Source: Spirochaetales bacterium
GTDB lineage: Bacteria; Spirochaetota; Spirochaetia; Sphaerochaetales; Sphaerochaetaceae
Direction of reading: 5' to 3'
DNA: 64,000 nt
NCBI GenBank assembly: GCA_012519115.1
Contig: JAAYQW010000001.1
Span: 1 to 64,000 of the forward strand
Position numbers and translations under genes: made by a program. Below are positions 9,621 through 18,730 of this stretch, in pieces. The number at the start of each line of letters is the position of its first letter. The stretch's first letter is position 1. The notes beneath the pieces are model-generated. The model had not been told where the DNA came from. It was given only the letters and a program-made list of their open reading frames with translations, and searched no databases.

Positions 9621-10109
9621 CTAATCAATGCTTTTCATCAGAGAAGAAACTTGGGACCGCACAAAACAAGCAACATTGTCTGGCAATGAATCGACGGGAA
9701 ACCACCTCAGCTGTGAAAACTCTGCATGACAAACAATATCTTTCTTCTTAGTCATGTTGTATGCGAAGACTCTGAAATAGTAGGCAGGTATATGTATTTG
9801 CCATAGATGAGTGAGATCATCAACATTGTCAATTGATAGTCGTATCTCTTCCTGCGTTTCTCGAATAGCGGTCGCTCGATAGTTGGGTGTTGTTCCTGCT
9901 TCAACCCCGTCCTTCTTTTCATCCCATCCACCACCGGGGATCGACCACTTTCCCCGTTGTGGATTGTATTTTCTCAATCCAAGAAGAACCTCTGTCTTCC
10001 CGTGAATGTTTTTTCGCCATATCAAGATGCCGGCCCCATGATAGGGGAGATGTTTCATTATTTGTTTAACGTTCTTGGTTATTGCGGAAAGAGATTTTTT
10101 AGATGCCAT
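9621..10109 (-). CDS. NUDIX hydrolase
   Basis: Nudix box GGGWDEKKDGVEAGTTPNYRATAIRETQEEI. Confidence 0.85.
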   Translation of the reverse strand: MASKKSLSAITKNVKQIMKHLPYHGAGILIWRKNIHGKTEVLLGLRKYNPQRGKWSIPGGGWDEKKDGVEAGTTPNYRATAIRETQEEIRLSIDNVDDLTHLWQIHIPAYYFRVFAYNMTKKKDIVCHAEFSQLRWFPVDSLPDNVACFVRSQVSSLMKSID

Positions 10110-10112
10110 TGT

Positions 10113-10331
10113 CTATGTACTTACCTTCCAAGCATCTTTGACGACTTCAGTGCTTGAACCGTACGTTTCGAGAAGTTCGTCGGTGTCTTCATCGAAAACA
10201 CGCCAAGTTCGGGCAAGGGCGTCATCTACCCTTTCCAATACATCGATCGTTCTTTTCTTTTGTTCCGGGCTCCGCTCAGGGAAAACAAAGAACACGTCAA
10301 GGTTCAAACAATTGAATCCCGATGGGCTCAT
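10113..10331 (-). CDS. Hypothetical short protein, probably N-terminally truncated
   Basis: 72-aa ORF 3 nt upstream of the NUDIX start; no clear SD; its 5' end runs into the aspA terminator hairpin. Confidence 0.35.
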   Translation of the reverse strand: MSPSGFNCLNLDVFFVFPERSPEQKKRTIDVLERVDDALARTWRVFDEDTDELLETYGSSTEVVKDAWKVST

Positions 10332-10346
10332 CCACCGGGATTCAAT
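10311..10346 (-). terminator. Rho-independent-like hairpin after aspA
   Basis: ATTGAATCCCG ... CGGGATTCAAT, 11-bp perfect arms. Confidence 0.6.
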
Positions 10347-10355
10347 CGGTCCGTT

Positions 10356-11741
10356 TTACAGCATCGTATCCGGGGAGAGGAGCTGATCCAGCTCCTCCTT
10401 GCTGAGATGGCCTTCTTCCAGCACGATCTCATACACCGATCCGCCGGTCTTTTGGGCCTTCTTGGCGATTTGCGCGCAAAGCTCATAGCCGAGGCGAGGC
10501 ACCAGGGCGGTGATGATGCCGATGGAGTTTTCAACCAAAGAGCGAGAACGGTCGCGGTTTGCGATGATTCCCACGATGCACTTTTCAGTGAGCGTGGCAA
10601 GGCCACGGGTAAGGCGTTCGATCGAGGTGAAGATCTTGTAGGCGATCAAGGGCTCCATCACGTTCAGTTCTAGCTGACCGGCTTCAGCCGCGATGGCGAC
10701 GGCGACGTCATTGCCGATCACATCGAAAGCGACTTGGTTCATCACTTCGGGGATGACCGGATTCACTTTGCCCGGCATGATCGAAGATCCCGGCTGCATC
10801 GGAGGAAGGGTGATTTCACTGATTCCCGTCCGCGGTCCGGAAGAGAGAAGGCGAAGGTCATTGCAAATCTTGGAAACTTTAACCGCGATTCGTCTGAGGA
10901 ATCCGCTCACCTCCACAAAGGCTCCGGAATCTTGGGTCGCCTGCACAAGGTCTTTCGCCGGATACAGGGGAAGTTTCGTCAATTTCGCGAGGTGTGCGGT
11001 GACCACCTTGGCGTAGCCTTTCGGGGCGTTGATGCCGGTGCCGATTGCAGTTCCTCCCATGTTGATTTCCGTAAGAAGAGTCTGAACCTCTTTCAACCGG
11101 ACGATATCCTCTTCAACTGATACCGCCCAAGAGGCGAACTCCATCCCGAGGGTCATCGGAACCGCGTCCTGCAGCTGCGTTCGACCCATCTTCACCACGT
11201 CGCTGAATTCAACGCCTTTATCGGCAAGGGCTTTTTGCAGCCCTTTCAAAGCCACGAGCAAGTCGTCGAGCATGTGGTGGATCGCGATGCGAATTCCCGA
11301 AGGACATACGTCGTTGGTAGATTGCGAGAGATTGACATGGTTGTTCGGGTGTACGGCATCATACACGCCTCGTTCTTTGCCGAGGAGTTCGAGGGCGCGG
11401 TTGGCGATTACTTCGTTCGCGTTCATGTTCACCGAGGTTCCCGCTCCTCCTTGAATCGCATCGATCGGGAATTGATCATTCATCTTCCCGGCGATCATCT
11501 CTTCACTGGCCTTGATGATCACCTCGCCGACCTGCTTATCTAGAATTTTGAACTCCATATTTGCCAAGGCGCACGCTTTCTTGATATAACCCAAGGCCTT
11601 TATATATTCGGGGAAAGCAGAGATCGTAGTGTTTGAGATGACGAAGTTCTCCATCGCCCTGACGGTTTGTACTCCATAATAGGCATCTACGGGTACCTGT
11701 TTTTCTCCAAGAGAATCGTGTTCAATCCTGAACTTTTTCAT
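10356..11741 (-). CDS. aspA: Aspartate ammonia-lyase (fumarase/aspartase superfamily)
   Basis: GSSIMPGKVNPV signature and full-length aspartase-like sequence. Confidence 0.93.
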   Translation of the reverse strand: MKKFRIEHDSLGEKQVPVDAYYGVQTVRAMENFVISNTTISAFPEYIKALGYIKKACALANMEFKILDKQVGEVIIKASEEMIAGKMNDQFPIDAIQGGAGTSVNMNANEVIANRALELLGKERGVYDAVHPNNHVNLSQSTNDVCPSGIRIAIHHMLDDLLVALKGLQKALADKGVEFSDVVKMGRTQLQDAVPMTLGMEFASWAVSVEEDIVRLKEVQTLLTEINMGGTAIGTGINAPKGYAKVVTAHLAKLTKLPLYPAKDLVQATQDSGAFVEVSGFLRRIAVKVSKICNDLRLLSSGPRTGISEITLPPMQPGSSIMPGKVNPVIPEVMNQVAFDVIGNDVAVAIAAEAGQLELNVMEPLIAYKIFTSIERLTRGLATLTEKCIVGIIANRDRSRSLVENSIGIITALVPRLGYELCAQIAKKAQKTGGSVYEIVLEEGHLSKEELDQLLSPDTML

Positions 11742-12009
11742 TGAAGCTCCTCCCATGTGTATAGAAATTTTTAAAAACCACTGTTTTCAGTGTACACCGT
11801 GACGATGAAAAAATACATTGAAAAATAGCTCAATCCGGAATCGGTATCCTTCGGGATAGATGAAAAAAGATGATTGTGCTTTGAAAAAACTGAAACCTCA
11901 TATAACAATACATCTTGCCGAATATGGTGGATATTCGTTGGCTTATCTTTTTATTTGACCTCCAAATGGGGGCATGGTACGCTTTTTCTACATAACAAAT
12001 GGAGGTTAT

Positions 12010-13011
12010 ATGAATATGAGAAAAACGTTATTGATTCTTTCTGTGCTTCTCGTGACCACAACCATGTTGTTCGGCGCGGGACAAGCGGACAAACCCGAAC
12101 AGACCGGTCCTTCGAAAGTTTCGATGTATGCGAATATCACGGCAATCGAGCCGATTCTTGAGCGCTACAAGGGAGAAAGCGGAGTGGAAGTGGAGTATAC
12201 CCGTCTTTCAACCGCCCGCTATGTTTCGACAATCTTGACCGAAGTCGAAGCAAACAAGCTGGTAGCGGATGTTGTCCAGGGTCCGCTTTCGATTCTTGAG
12301 ATTTTGCGTGAATACGACGTGCTTTCAAACTATAAGGCAAAAGCGGCGGAAGGATACCCTGATTGGGCGAAAAGAGATGGAACCTACCTTTTTGGAATCG
12401 AATATGTTGGGCTCATCTACAACAAGGATCTGGTTTCCGCCGCCGAAGCTCCCAAGAGCTACATGGATTTGACCGATCCCAAGTGGAAAGGTCACATCGT
12501 GATGCCCGATCCGGCAACCCATGCCACTACGATCGGCTGGCTCGTCGGACTGAGAGAGCATGTGTTCAAGAGTGATGCGGAGTGGTATCGCTTCCTGGAA
12601 GGGTTGGCCAAAAACGAACCGATGCTTGTCGCCTCGTTCAGCCCGACTGGCGCCCCTCTGGCCAGTGGAGAGAAGAAGATCGGTGTCTCCATGCCCAAAT
12701 ACATTGTAACTCAGGCTCCGGCGCCGCTCGACTATGCGAAAATCTCTCCGATGCTGGGGTCGCCCCGCGCCATAGCGATAACCAAAAATGCTCCCCATAA
12801 AAAGGATGCCGAAGCGTTCCTGGAGTTCTGGCTGGGCGCGAGTGCGGCAAGCCAGCTTGCGACCGACGTAGGTGAATATGTGCTCGCCCCTGGAGTATAT
12901 CCACCGATTCCCGGCATCGCCGAAACGGAAGTGATTCCGATTCGCGAGCTTACGGATGAGGAAATCCAAAAATGGGGCAACGAGTTCGGTAAGATCTTCG
13001 CATTGAAGTAA
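12010..13011 (+). CDS. ABC transporter extracellular substrate-binding protein (ferric iron type)
   Basis: Signal peptide; FbpA/AfuA-like solute-binding sequence; followed by cognate ATPase and permease. Confidence 0.85.
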   Translation: MNMRKTLLILSVLLVTTTMLFGAGQADKPEQTGPSKVSMYANITAIEPILERYKGESGVEVEYTRLSTARYVSTILTEVEANKLVADVVQGPLSILEILREYDVLSNYKAKAAEGYPDWAKRDGTYLFGIEYVGLIYNKDLVSAAEAPKSYMDLTDPKWKGHIVMPDPATHATTIGWLVGLREHVFKSDAEWYRFLEGLAKNEPMLVASFSPTGAPLASGEKKIGVSMPKYIVTQAPAPLDYAKISPMLGSPRAIAITKNAPHKKDAEAFLEFWLGASAASQLATDVGEYVLAPGVYPPIPGIAETEVIPIRELTDEEIQKWGNEFGKIFALK

Positions 13012-13037
13012 GAAAACATTGAGGGTGGAAACACGAT

Positions 13038-14120
13038 ATGGAAATTAACGTTAGGGGACTGAAGAAGTACTATCAAAGCGAAGGCAAGGTGATCAAAGCG
13101 CTCGATGATGTAGACCTCACCATCGAAGCGAATAAGATCTTTACACTTCTTGGCCCAAGCGGGTGTGGGAAAACCACCTTGCTTCGGTGCATCGTTGGAT
13201 TGGAAACTCCCGATGAAGGGGAGATTCAAATCGGGGAAACGATTGTCTGGTCGAAAGAAAAAGAAATCTATGTACCCCCTGAGAAGCGCCAGTTGGGCAT
13301 GGTCTTCCAGACCTATGCGATTTGGCCGCATATGAACGTCTTCAACAATGTCGCCTATCCACTTCAAAACATGAAGCTTCCAAAAGAAGAAATTGCCGTC
13401 CGTGTTGCTAAAACCCTCAAGTTCGTTCAATTGGAGGGGTTTGAAAATCGCCCCTCCACCCGGCTCTCAGGCGGGCAGCAACAGCGCGTTGCGCTCGCCC
13501 GAGCCCTTGTTGCCGAACCAAAGGTGATTCTTTTTGATGAACCGCTGTCAAACCTTGATGCAAAGCTGCGGGAAGAGACCCGCAAAGAGCTTAGACAGTT
13601 TCTGACCGAGCTTGAGATTACCGCTGTCTATGTTACCCATGACCGCGTCGAAGCTCTTGCCCTCTCCGATATGATCGGGGTGATGAACAAAGGAAAAATC
13701 ATTGAGCTTGGCACGCCGAGGAAGATCTACTTTGACGCGGATCACCAGTTTGTCGCCGACTTTATCGGTCGGTCGAACCTGATTCCGGCAAAACTCCTTC
13801 GTCAAGAAAAACAGCATACGATCGTGGACACTCCGATCGGTGAAATCGCCTGTCACAAGCGGACCTTTGAAAAGGATGATGAGCTGGTCCTTTGCTTGAG
13901 ACCGGAGTTCATCAACACGGAGAAACCGAGCGATGAACACACCAACCGGGTAAAAGGAATCATCCAGCATATCACGTTCGTCGGCGAAGTCTATGAAGCT
14001 GATGTCCAAATCGGAGAAGAAACCGTGCTTGTGAAGCTGGATCCAGAAACCACCCTCGTTGTGGGAGATGAATTGACGCTGAGTATGAAACCGGATCATT
14101 GTCTTCTCGTTTCACGATAG
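13038..14120 (+). CDS. ABC transporter ATP-binding protein (FbpC/PotA-like)
   Basis: Walker A GPSGCGKTT, signature LSGGQQQRVALARAL, Walker B ILFDEPLSNLD. Confidence 0.95.
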   Translation: MEINVRGLKKYYQSEGKVIKALDDVDLTIEANKIFTLLGPSGCGKTTLLRCIVGLETPDEGEIQIGETIVWSKEKEIYVPPEKRQLGMVFQTYAIWPHMNVFNNVAYPLQNMKLPKEEIAVRVAKTLKFVQLEGFENRPSTRLSGGQQQRVALARALVAEPKVILFDEPLSNLDAKLREETRKELRQFLTELEITAVYVTHDRVEALALSDMIGVMNKGKIIELGTPRKIYFDADHQFVADFIGRSNLIPAKLLRQEKQHTIVDTPIGEIACHKRTFEKDDELVLCLRPEFINTEKPSDEHTNRVKGIIQHITFVGEVYEADVQIGEETVLVKLDPETTLVVGDELTLSMKPDHCLLVSR

Positions 14121-14130
14121 GAGGGGTGGT

Positions 14131-15864
14131 ATGGAAAAGAGAAACGCTCGTCTTACCTATTCCCTCATCGTTATTGTCAGCTTGCTCACCGTAGCCCCGG
14201 TAATCATGCTGATCATTGGAAGTTTCTCAAATAGCCTGCATTCATTTGGAAACTTTACCCTCAAGAAATATGTGGCCGTTTACACTGACCCGATGCTCAT
14301 CGACATTCTAGGGAACACCGCGGCGTTCGTGTTGGGCTCGGCGCTGTTCGCCACCGTGCTGGCTATCTTTCTGGCGTATTTGAACAACCGTACCGATATT
14401 CCTTTCAAGTTTCTCTTTAAAGTCGTGTCGGTGATGCCGATGATGATCCCACACGTGTTGTTCGGAGTCAGCTGGGCGTTGTTGCTCAATCCCACGAACG
14501 GAATCCTCAATATGTTGCTGATGAGACTCTTCACACTTTCAAAGGCTCCGTTCAATATCTACACCATCCCGGGAATGATCGTCGTCGAGGGACTTTTAGA
14601 CCTGCCTGTCGCCTATTTGATCATTTCACCGGCTATGGGATCGTTTGATGCGACGCTTGAGGAGTCATCTCGAGTTTTTAAAGCCGGCCCGCTTAAAACC
14701 TTCTTCAGGATCACTCTGCCGGTTCTTCGCCCGGCGATCATGGCGTCTTTCATTCTCTGTATCGTTCGGGCGTTGGCATCGTTCGCCGTTCCTTCCGTCC
14801 TGGGAATGCCCGGTCGAATCTACGTGCTTTCAACGTTTATCTATCGGGTTGTCTCGATGAGCTTGATCGCTGATTATGGAAAGGCCGCGGCGATCGGAAT
14901 GAGCATCCTTGTGATCAGCATAAGCTTGATCTACGTCTATCGCTACTACACCAGAGCAAGCGACAAGTTTGTTACCGTCAGCAGTCGCGGCTTCAAGCCC
15001 ACCGTGGTGGAACTGAGAAAGGGAAGAATTCCGCTTTTCATCATTGTTCTGTTCATCAGCGCCCTGTTGATTCTGCTGCCTGTCCTTGTTCTGTTCTACA
15101 CCTCGCTCATCCCATACGTCATGGAGCCTGGAATAAAGGCGTTTAAAGCGATGAGTTGGGACAACTGGCGAATCGTCATCAAGGATCCGATCTCGGTAAG
15201 ATCGCTGAAGAACAGCCTCTTCCTGGGTGTGGTGGGAGCTACCGTCGGTTCCTTCCTGTCCGTGCTCGTGGCGTATGTGATCGTAAAAGCGAAGACGAAG
15301 GCGGCCGGGTTCCTGGAGTCGATCAGTTTCCTCTCCTTCTCGTTCCCGGGAATCGTCATCGGTATCGGTTTCATGTGGTATTTCGTGCGAACTCCGCTTT
15401 ATGGCACGATTTGGGCGCTCTTCTTCGGATATATCGCAACCTACCTGCCGTATGGAATCCGACCGATGACCAGTGCCTTTATTCAGATCCATGGCAGTCT
15501 GGAAGAATCCTCGCTGGTATGCGGGGCTTCCTTCGCGACGACATTGCGCCGCATCGTTCTCCCGCTCCTTGTTCCGGGAATGGTTTCTGCATGGATTCTC
15601 CTAGCTACGATGTTTTTCCGGGAACTTTCCATCTCGGTTGTTCTTTCCCGCCCGGGAACCGAGACGTTGGCGGTTCAAATCCTTCGCTTCAGCGAGGATG
15701 GCCAATGGGGCAAGCTCAGCGCTCTCGGTCTGATCATGATCTTCGTCTCCACAGCGATGGTTCTTGTGGTGAACGCCCTCGGCGCCTACTTCAAACCCGG
15801 GGAGGTAAGGGAGAAGAAAAGCGTGTGGACCAAAGGGGAAGCAAAGCTCAAAGCTGCAGTATAA
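14131..15864 (+). CDS. ABC transporter permease, two fused binding-protein-dependent transport domains (FbpB-like)
   Basis: 577-aa membrane protein with two permease halves, adjacent to substrate-binding protein and ATPase. Confidence 0.92.
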   Translation: MEKRNARLTYSLIVIVSLLTVAPVIMLIIGSFSNSLHSFGNFTLKKYVAVYTDPMLIDILGNTAAFVLGSALFATVLAIFLAYLNNRTDIPFKFLFKVVSVMPMMIPHVLFGVSWALLLNPTNGILNMLLMRLFTLSKAPFNIYTIPGMIVVEGLLDLPVAYLIISPAMGSFDATLEESSRVFKAGPLKTFFRITLPVLRPAIMASFILCIVRALASFAVPSVLGMPGRIYVLSTFIYRVVSMSLIADYGKAAAIGMSILVISISLIYVYRYYTRASDKFVTVSSRGFKPTVVELRKGRIPLFIIVLFISALLILLPVLVLFYTSLIPYVMEPGIKAFKAMSWDNWRIVIKDPISVRSLKNSLFLGVVGATVGSFLSVLVAYVIVKAKTKAAGFLESISFLSFSFPGIVIGIGFMWYFVRTPLYGTIWALFFGYIATYLPYGIRPMTSAFIQIHGSLEESSLVCGASFATTLRRIVLPLLVPGMVSAWILLATMFFRELSISVVLSRPGTETLAVQILRFSEDGQWGKLSALGLIMIFVSTAMVLVVNALGAYFKPGEVREKKSVWTKGEAKLKAAV

Positions 15865-15892
15865 ATACTATTTTGCTGAGACTGAAAACACA

Positions 15893-15921
15893 AAATCCGA
15901 ACCCGGTGAGGGTTCGGATTT
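15893..15921. terminator. Bidirectional terminator AAATCCGAACCC-ggtga-GGGTTCGGATTT
   Basis: Perfect 12-bp arms between convergent genes. Confidence 0.85.
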
Positions 15922-15947
15922 GCTCTGCTTGTACGACCGAAGCGGAT

Positions 15948-17507
15948 CTATTCATTTGTTGAGAACAACTTGGCAAGTGCTTCGCGGCAGCTGGCTTCCT
16001 CATGAAGGTGTGTCAGAACAGTAACGTGATCGTTGGCTCGGATCAGGGTATTTCCGCGTGGAATGATGTCTTTGCCATCCCTATGGATTCCGATCAGGAG
16101 GCAATTGTCCGGAAAATCAAGATCTCTTATACGTTTATCTGATGCAAGCGAGCCATGATGCACAACCATTTCAACGGTGGTTGCCCGTCCTTCGTCGGGA
16201 AGGCCGGCGGAGCCGGCTTCCTTCTGCTGGTTTTCAAGAAGCGCTTCATACACAGGTGGGCTTTTTAAAAGATCCGCGGTTGTGGAGGCGATGATGGCGA
16301 CCAACGCAAGAGGAAGCATGCTTGTAAACGATCCGGTCATTTCCAACAGGAGGACGATACCGGTAAGCGGCGCGCGCACGATCGCTGAAAAGAATCCCGT
16401 CATGGCCAAAATGATGAAATTGTTCATATATGCCGGGTTAAGCCCCAGATACAGGATGGAGAATGTTCCGAAGAGCGCTCCGATGATTGCACCGAGGATC
16501 AGCAAGGGAAAGAAGATGCCGCCCGGGGCTCCGGATCCGAAACTTATCATTGAAAAGATGAATTTGACAAGAAAAAGCACAGTGAGAAACCCCAGACCGC
16601 TTGACAGGTTCAAGTACTCCATCGCCGCATGACCTCCTCCTAAAACAGCGGGGAATACGAGGCTTAAAAAGCCCGCAAGGAAAAATGGAATCATCACCCG
16701 AAATCGCGTGTTGGATACTTTTTTATACAGCTTCTGTGTTTTCAGCAGGACGAGATTATACAATGAACCAGCACCTCCCAAGATGATGCCGAGCAGGCAG
16801 ATCATCCAATAGGAGCTCAAGGGAAGAGCGTCCTGAATGGGAAAAGCAAGAACGGGATGGGCGCCGAAGATCAGTCTGGCGATGGATCCCGCTACGATGG
16901 CCGATACCATGGTGACGAGCATGATGAGCGGCGATATGTAGGTAAACAGCTCCTCCACCGCAAAGACCACACCGGCAAGAGGGGCATTGAATGCGGCCGC
17001 CAGTCCGGCACTTGCGCCACCCGCAATCAAATAGTTGCGTTCAGTGCGAGTATCACATAATCTGTTGCCAAGACCCTCGGCGACACAGGCGCCGAGTTGG
17101 ATTGACGGCCCTTCGCGTCCAACTGACAGTCCGACGAAAATAGCGAGCGCCCCTCCCACGAATTTAGACCAAAGCGTGTTGAACCAGTTATAGTTGAAAT
17201 AGCCGAGAATGGTTCCTTTTACCTGAGGAATGCCGCTGCCGCTGATTGACCGGTTTTTTGCGACGAGCATTCCGACACCATATCCCATGATGCCCAGCAC
17301 GATGAATACAACAGGAAGCAAGAGGGGATTATTCTTCGCATGTCCATACAGTTGAAAAGACAGTGTTTCCAATTTGCCGAGGAGAATCCGGTATGCGATG
17401 ACAACCAGAGCTGCAGCAAACCCGGCCAATGCGGCTTTCCATATGAGTGATGGTCGTTGATTTCCTATATCCAATTCGCTTTGACCATAATCAATCATTT
17501 TTTTCAT
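15948..17507 (-). CDS. ClC-family chloride channel/antiporter with C-terminal TrkA-C (RCK_C)-like domain
   Basis: GSGIPQVKG, GREGPSIQ and GAPGGIFFPLL motifs; start re-assigned to MKKMIDYGQ with SD AAGGAAG. Confidence 0.92.
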   Translation of the reverse strand: MKKMIDYGQSELDIGNQRPSLIWKAALAGFAAALVVIAYRILLGKLETLSFQLYGHAKNNPLLLPVVFIVLGIMGYGVGMLVAKNRSISGSGIPQVKGTILGYFNYNWFNTLWSKFVGGALAIFVGLSVGREGPSIQLGACVAEGLGNRLCDTRTERNYLIAGGASAGLAAAFNAPLAGVVFAVEELFTYISPLIMLVTMVSAIVAGSIARLIFGAHPVLAFPIQDALPLSSYWMICLLGIILGGAGSLYNLVLLKTQKLYKKVSNTRFRVMIPFFLAGFLSLVFPAVLGGGHAAMEYLNLSSGLGFLTVLFLVKFIFSMISFGSGAPGGIFFPLLILGAIIGALFGTFSILYLGLNPAYMNNFIILAMTGFFSAIVRAPLTGIVLLLEMTGSFTSMLPLALVAIIASTTADLLKSPPVYEALLENQQKEAGSAGLPDEGRATTVEMVVHHGSLASDKRIRDLDFPDNCLLIGIHRDGKDIIPRGNTLIRANDHVTVLTHLHEEASCREALAKLFSTNE

Positions 17508-18384
17508 CTCTGAATCTTCCTTCAATGCTATCGTCGGTGTTTTCAATTAAATTCGTTACGACGGCGTTGAGCTGTGCGGCGTTCTGACTTGTAATCACCG
17601 GCTTCCCAGTTTGCTGTTCAACGGCGAGCCGAGCCTCTTTAGCTGCTGTACCACCGCGCTTCGCAATAGCATGGCTTTCTTCAAAAGAGCTTGGATTCTC
17701 ATTCTTGGAAATTTCCGTTGAGGTGGATTCGGCAAGCATATTCAGAATCAGTTCCATGTCCGACATATTATCGCGTAGATTTTCTTTTTTGAGACCTTTC
17801 AGGTTTTTGTATTGCCGCGTATTCATGTCCGACCAGGCTTTTGTCATTTCATCCGTCAGGATTGCGTATTCAATACCTTTTCTGACACCGCTTTTCTGCC
17901 ACTCATCCGTCAGAGCATTGCGGACTCGGATAGAAAGAATCCGTTGATGAATCCATTCGTCGCTGTAACCCTTTTTCTGATACGTCTCCAATGCACGGTC
18001 AATGGCAAGTTCGGGATCAATGGTTTCTTCTATATGCTTTCTGCCGACTTGTGCAAGCCAAATCTTGAAAGGTTCTGCTTTTGGGGACGGAATAGATTGG
18101 ATGATACGAAGAAGCTGCTCGGTGTTGGCAACATCGGTTTTATAGCGCTTGCCATCTGCGGAGAGCATTTTCAGTTGACTACAATTTGTAGGCAACTCGC
18201 TCCCATCTTTTTTCAGGCGCGTTTTCAAGACACTCCAATATTTGGCGGCCCGGCGGGTGTCAGGCTGATCGGTCAGTACGCCTACCACATCTACAATGGA
18301 GAAATACCATTCCTCTTTATCCTTGTCCCATGCGGTACGGATATTCTGATTTTCAAAAAGCTGAACCTTATTGTTCTCTTGCAT
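17491..18384 (-). CDS. BRO-N domain / DinD-like protein
   Basis: BRO-N-like EWYFSIVDVVGVLTDQPDTRRAAKYWSVLKTRL plus DinD-like HQR...KNLKGLKKENLRDNMSDMELILNMLAE segment. Confidence 0.75.
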   Translation of the reverse strand: MQENNKVQLFENQNIRTAWDKDKEEWYFSIVDVVGVLTDQPDTRRAAKYWSVLKTRLKKDGSELPTNCSQLKMLSADGKRYKTDVANTEQLLRIIQSIPSPKAEPFKIWLAQVGRKHIEETIDPELAIDRALETYQKKGYSDEWIHQRILSIRVRNALTDEWQKSGVRKGIEYAILTDEMTKAWSDMNTRQYKNLKGLKKENLRDNMSDMELILNMLAESTSTEISKNENPSSFEESHAIAKRGGTAAKEARLAVEQQTGKPVITSQNAAQLNAVVTNLIENTDDSIEGRFRDEKND

Positions 18385-18436
18385 TTTTCGCTTTCCTCCC
18401 ACATCATTTCTTTGAGTGCTTCCTTCAATCTCTCGT

Positions 18437-18727
18437 TCATGGCAGTTCCAAGCTCAAAGTAGGTTTTAGTGAACTGTCTATTTCAGAGTAGGTCTTCTCA
18501 ACTTCCGGTATCCGGCAAGTATAGCACTTTCTGTGGGTGTCGTTTATCCGGCTATATAGGTAATCCTTTGATATATCGAAGCAGTCCGCGTATTGCAGCA
18601 TAACCTTGGCGGGAACGGTAGACATGCAGGACTCATATTTGAAAATATTGGACTGCCCGGTGCCGAACATTTTTCCAATCTGTGTCTGCGAAAGCTGTAC
18701 GCCGTTCATGCGATAACAACACACCAT
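18437..18727 (-). CDS. Small XRE-like helix-turn-helix protein
   Basis: LSQTQIGKMFGTGQSNIFKYE HTH; ATG 4 nt after the DUF262 stop. Confidence 0.55.
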   Translation of the reverse strand: MVCCYRMNGVQLSQTQIGKMFGTGQSNIFKYESCMSTVPAKVMLQYADCFDISKDYLYSRINDTHRKCYTCRIPEVEKTYSEIDSSLKPTLSLELP

Positions 18728-18730
18728 AAT

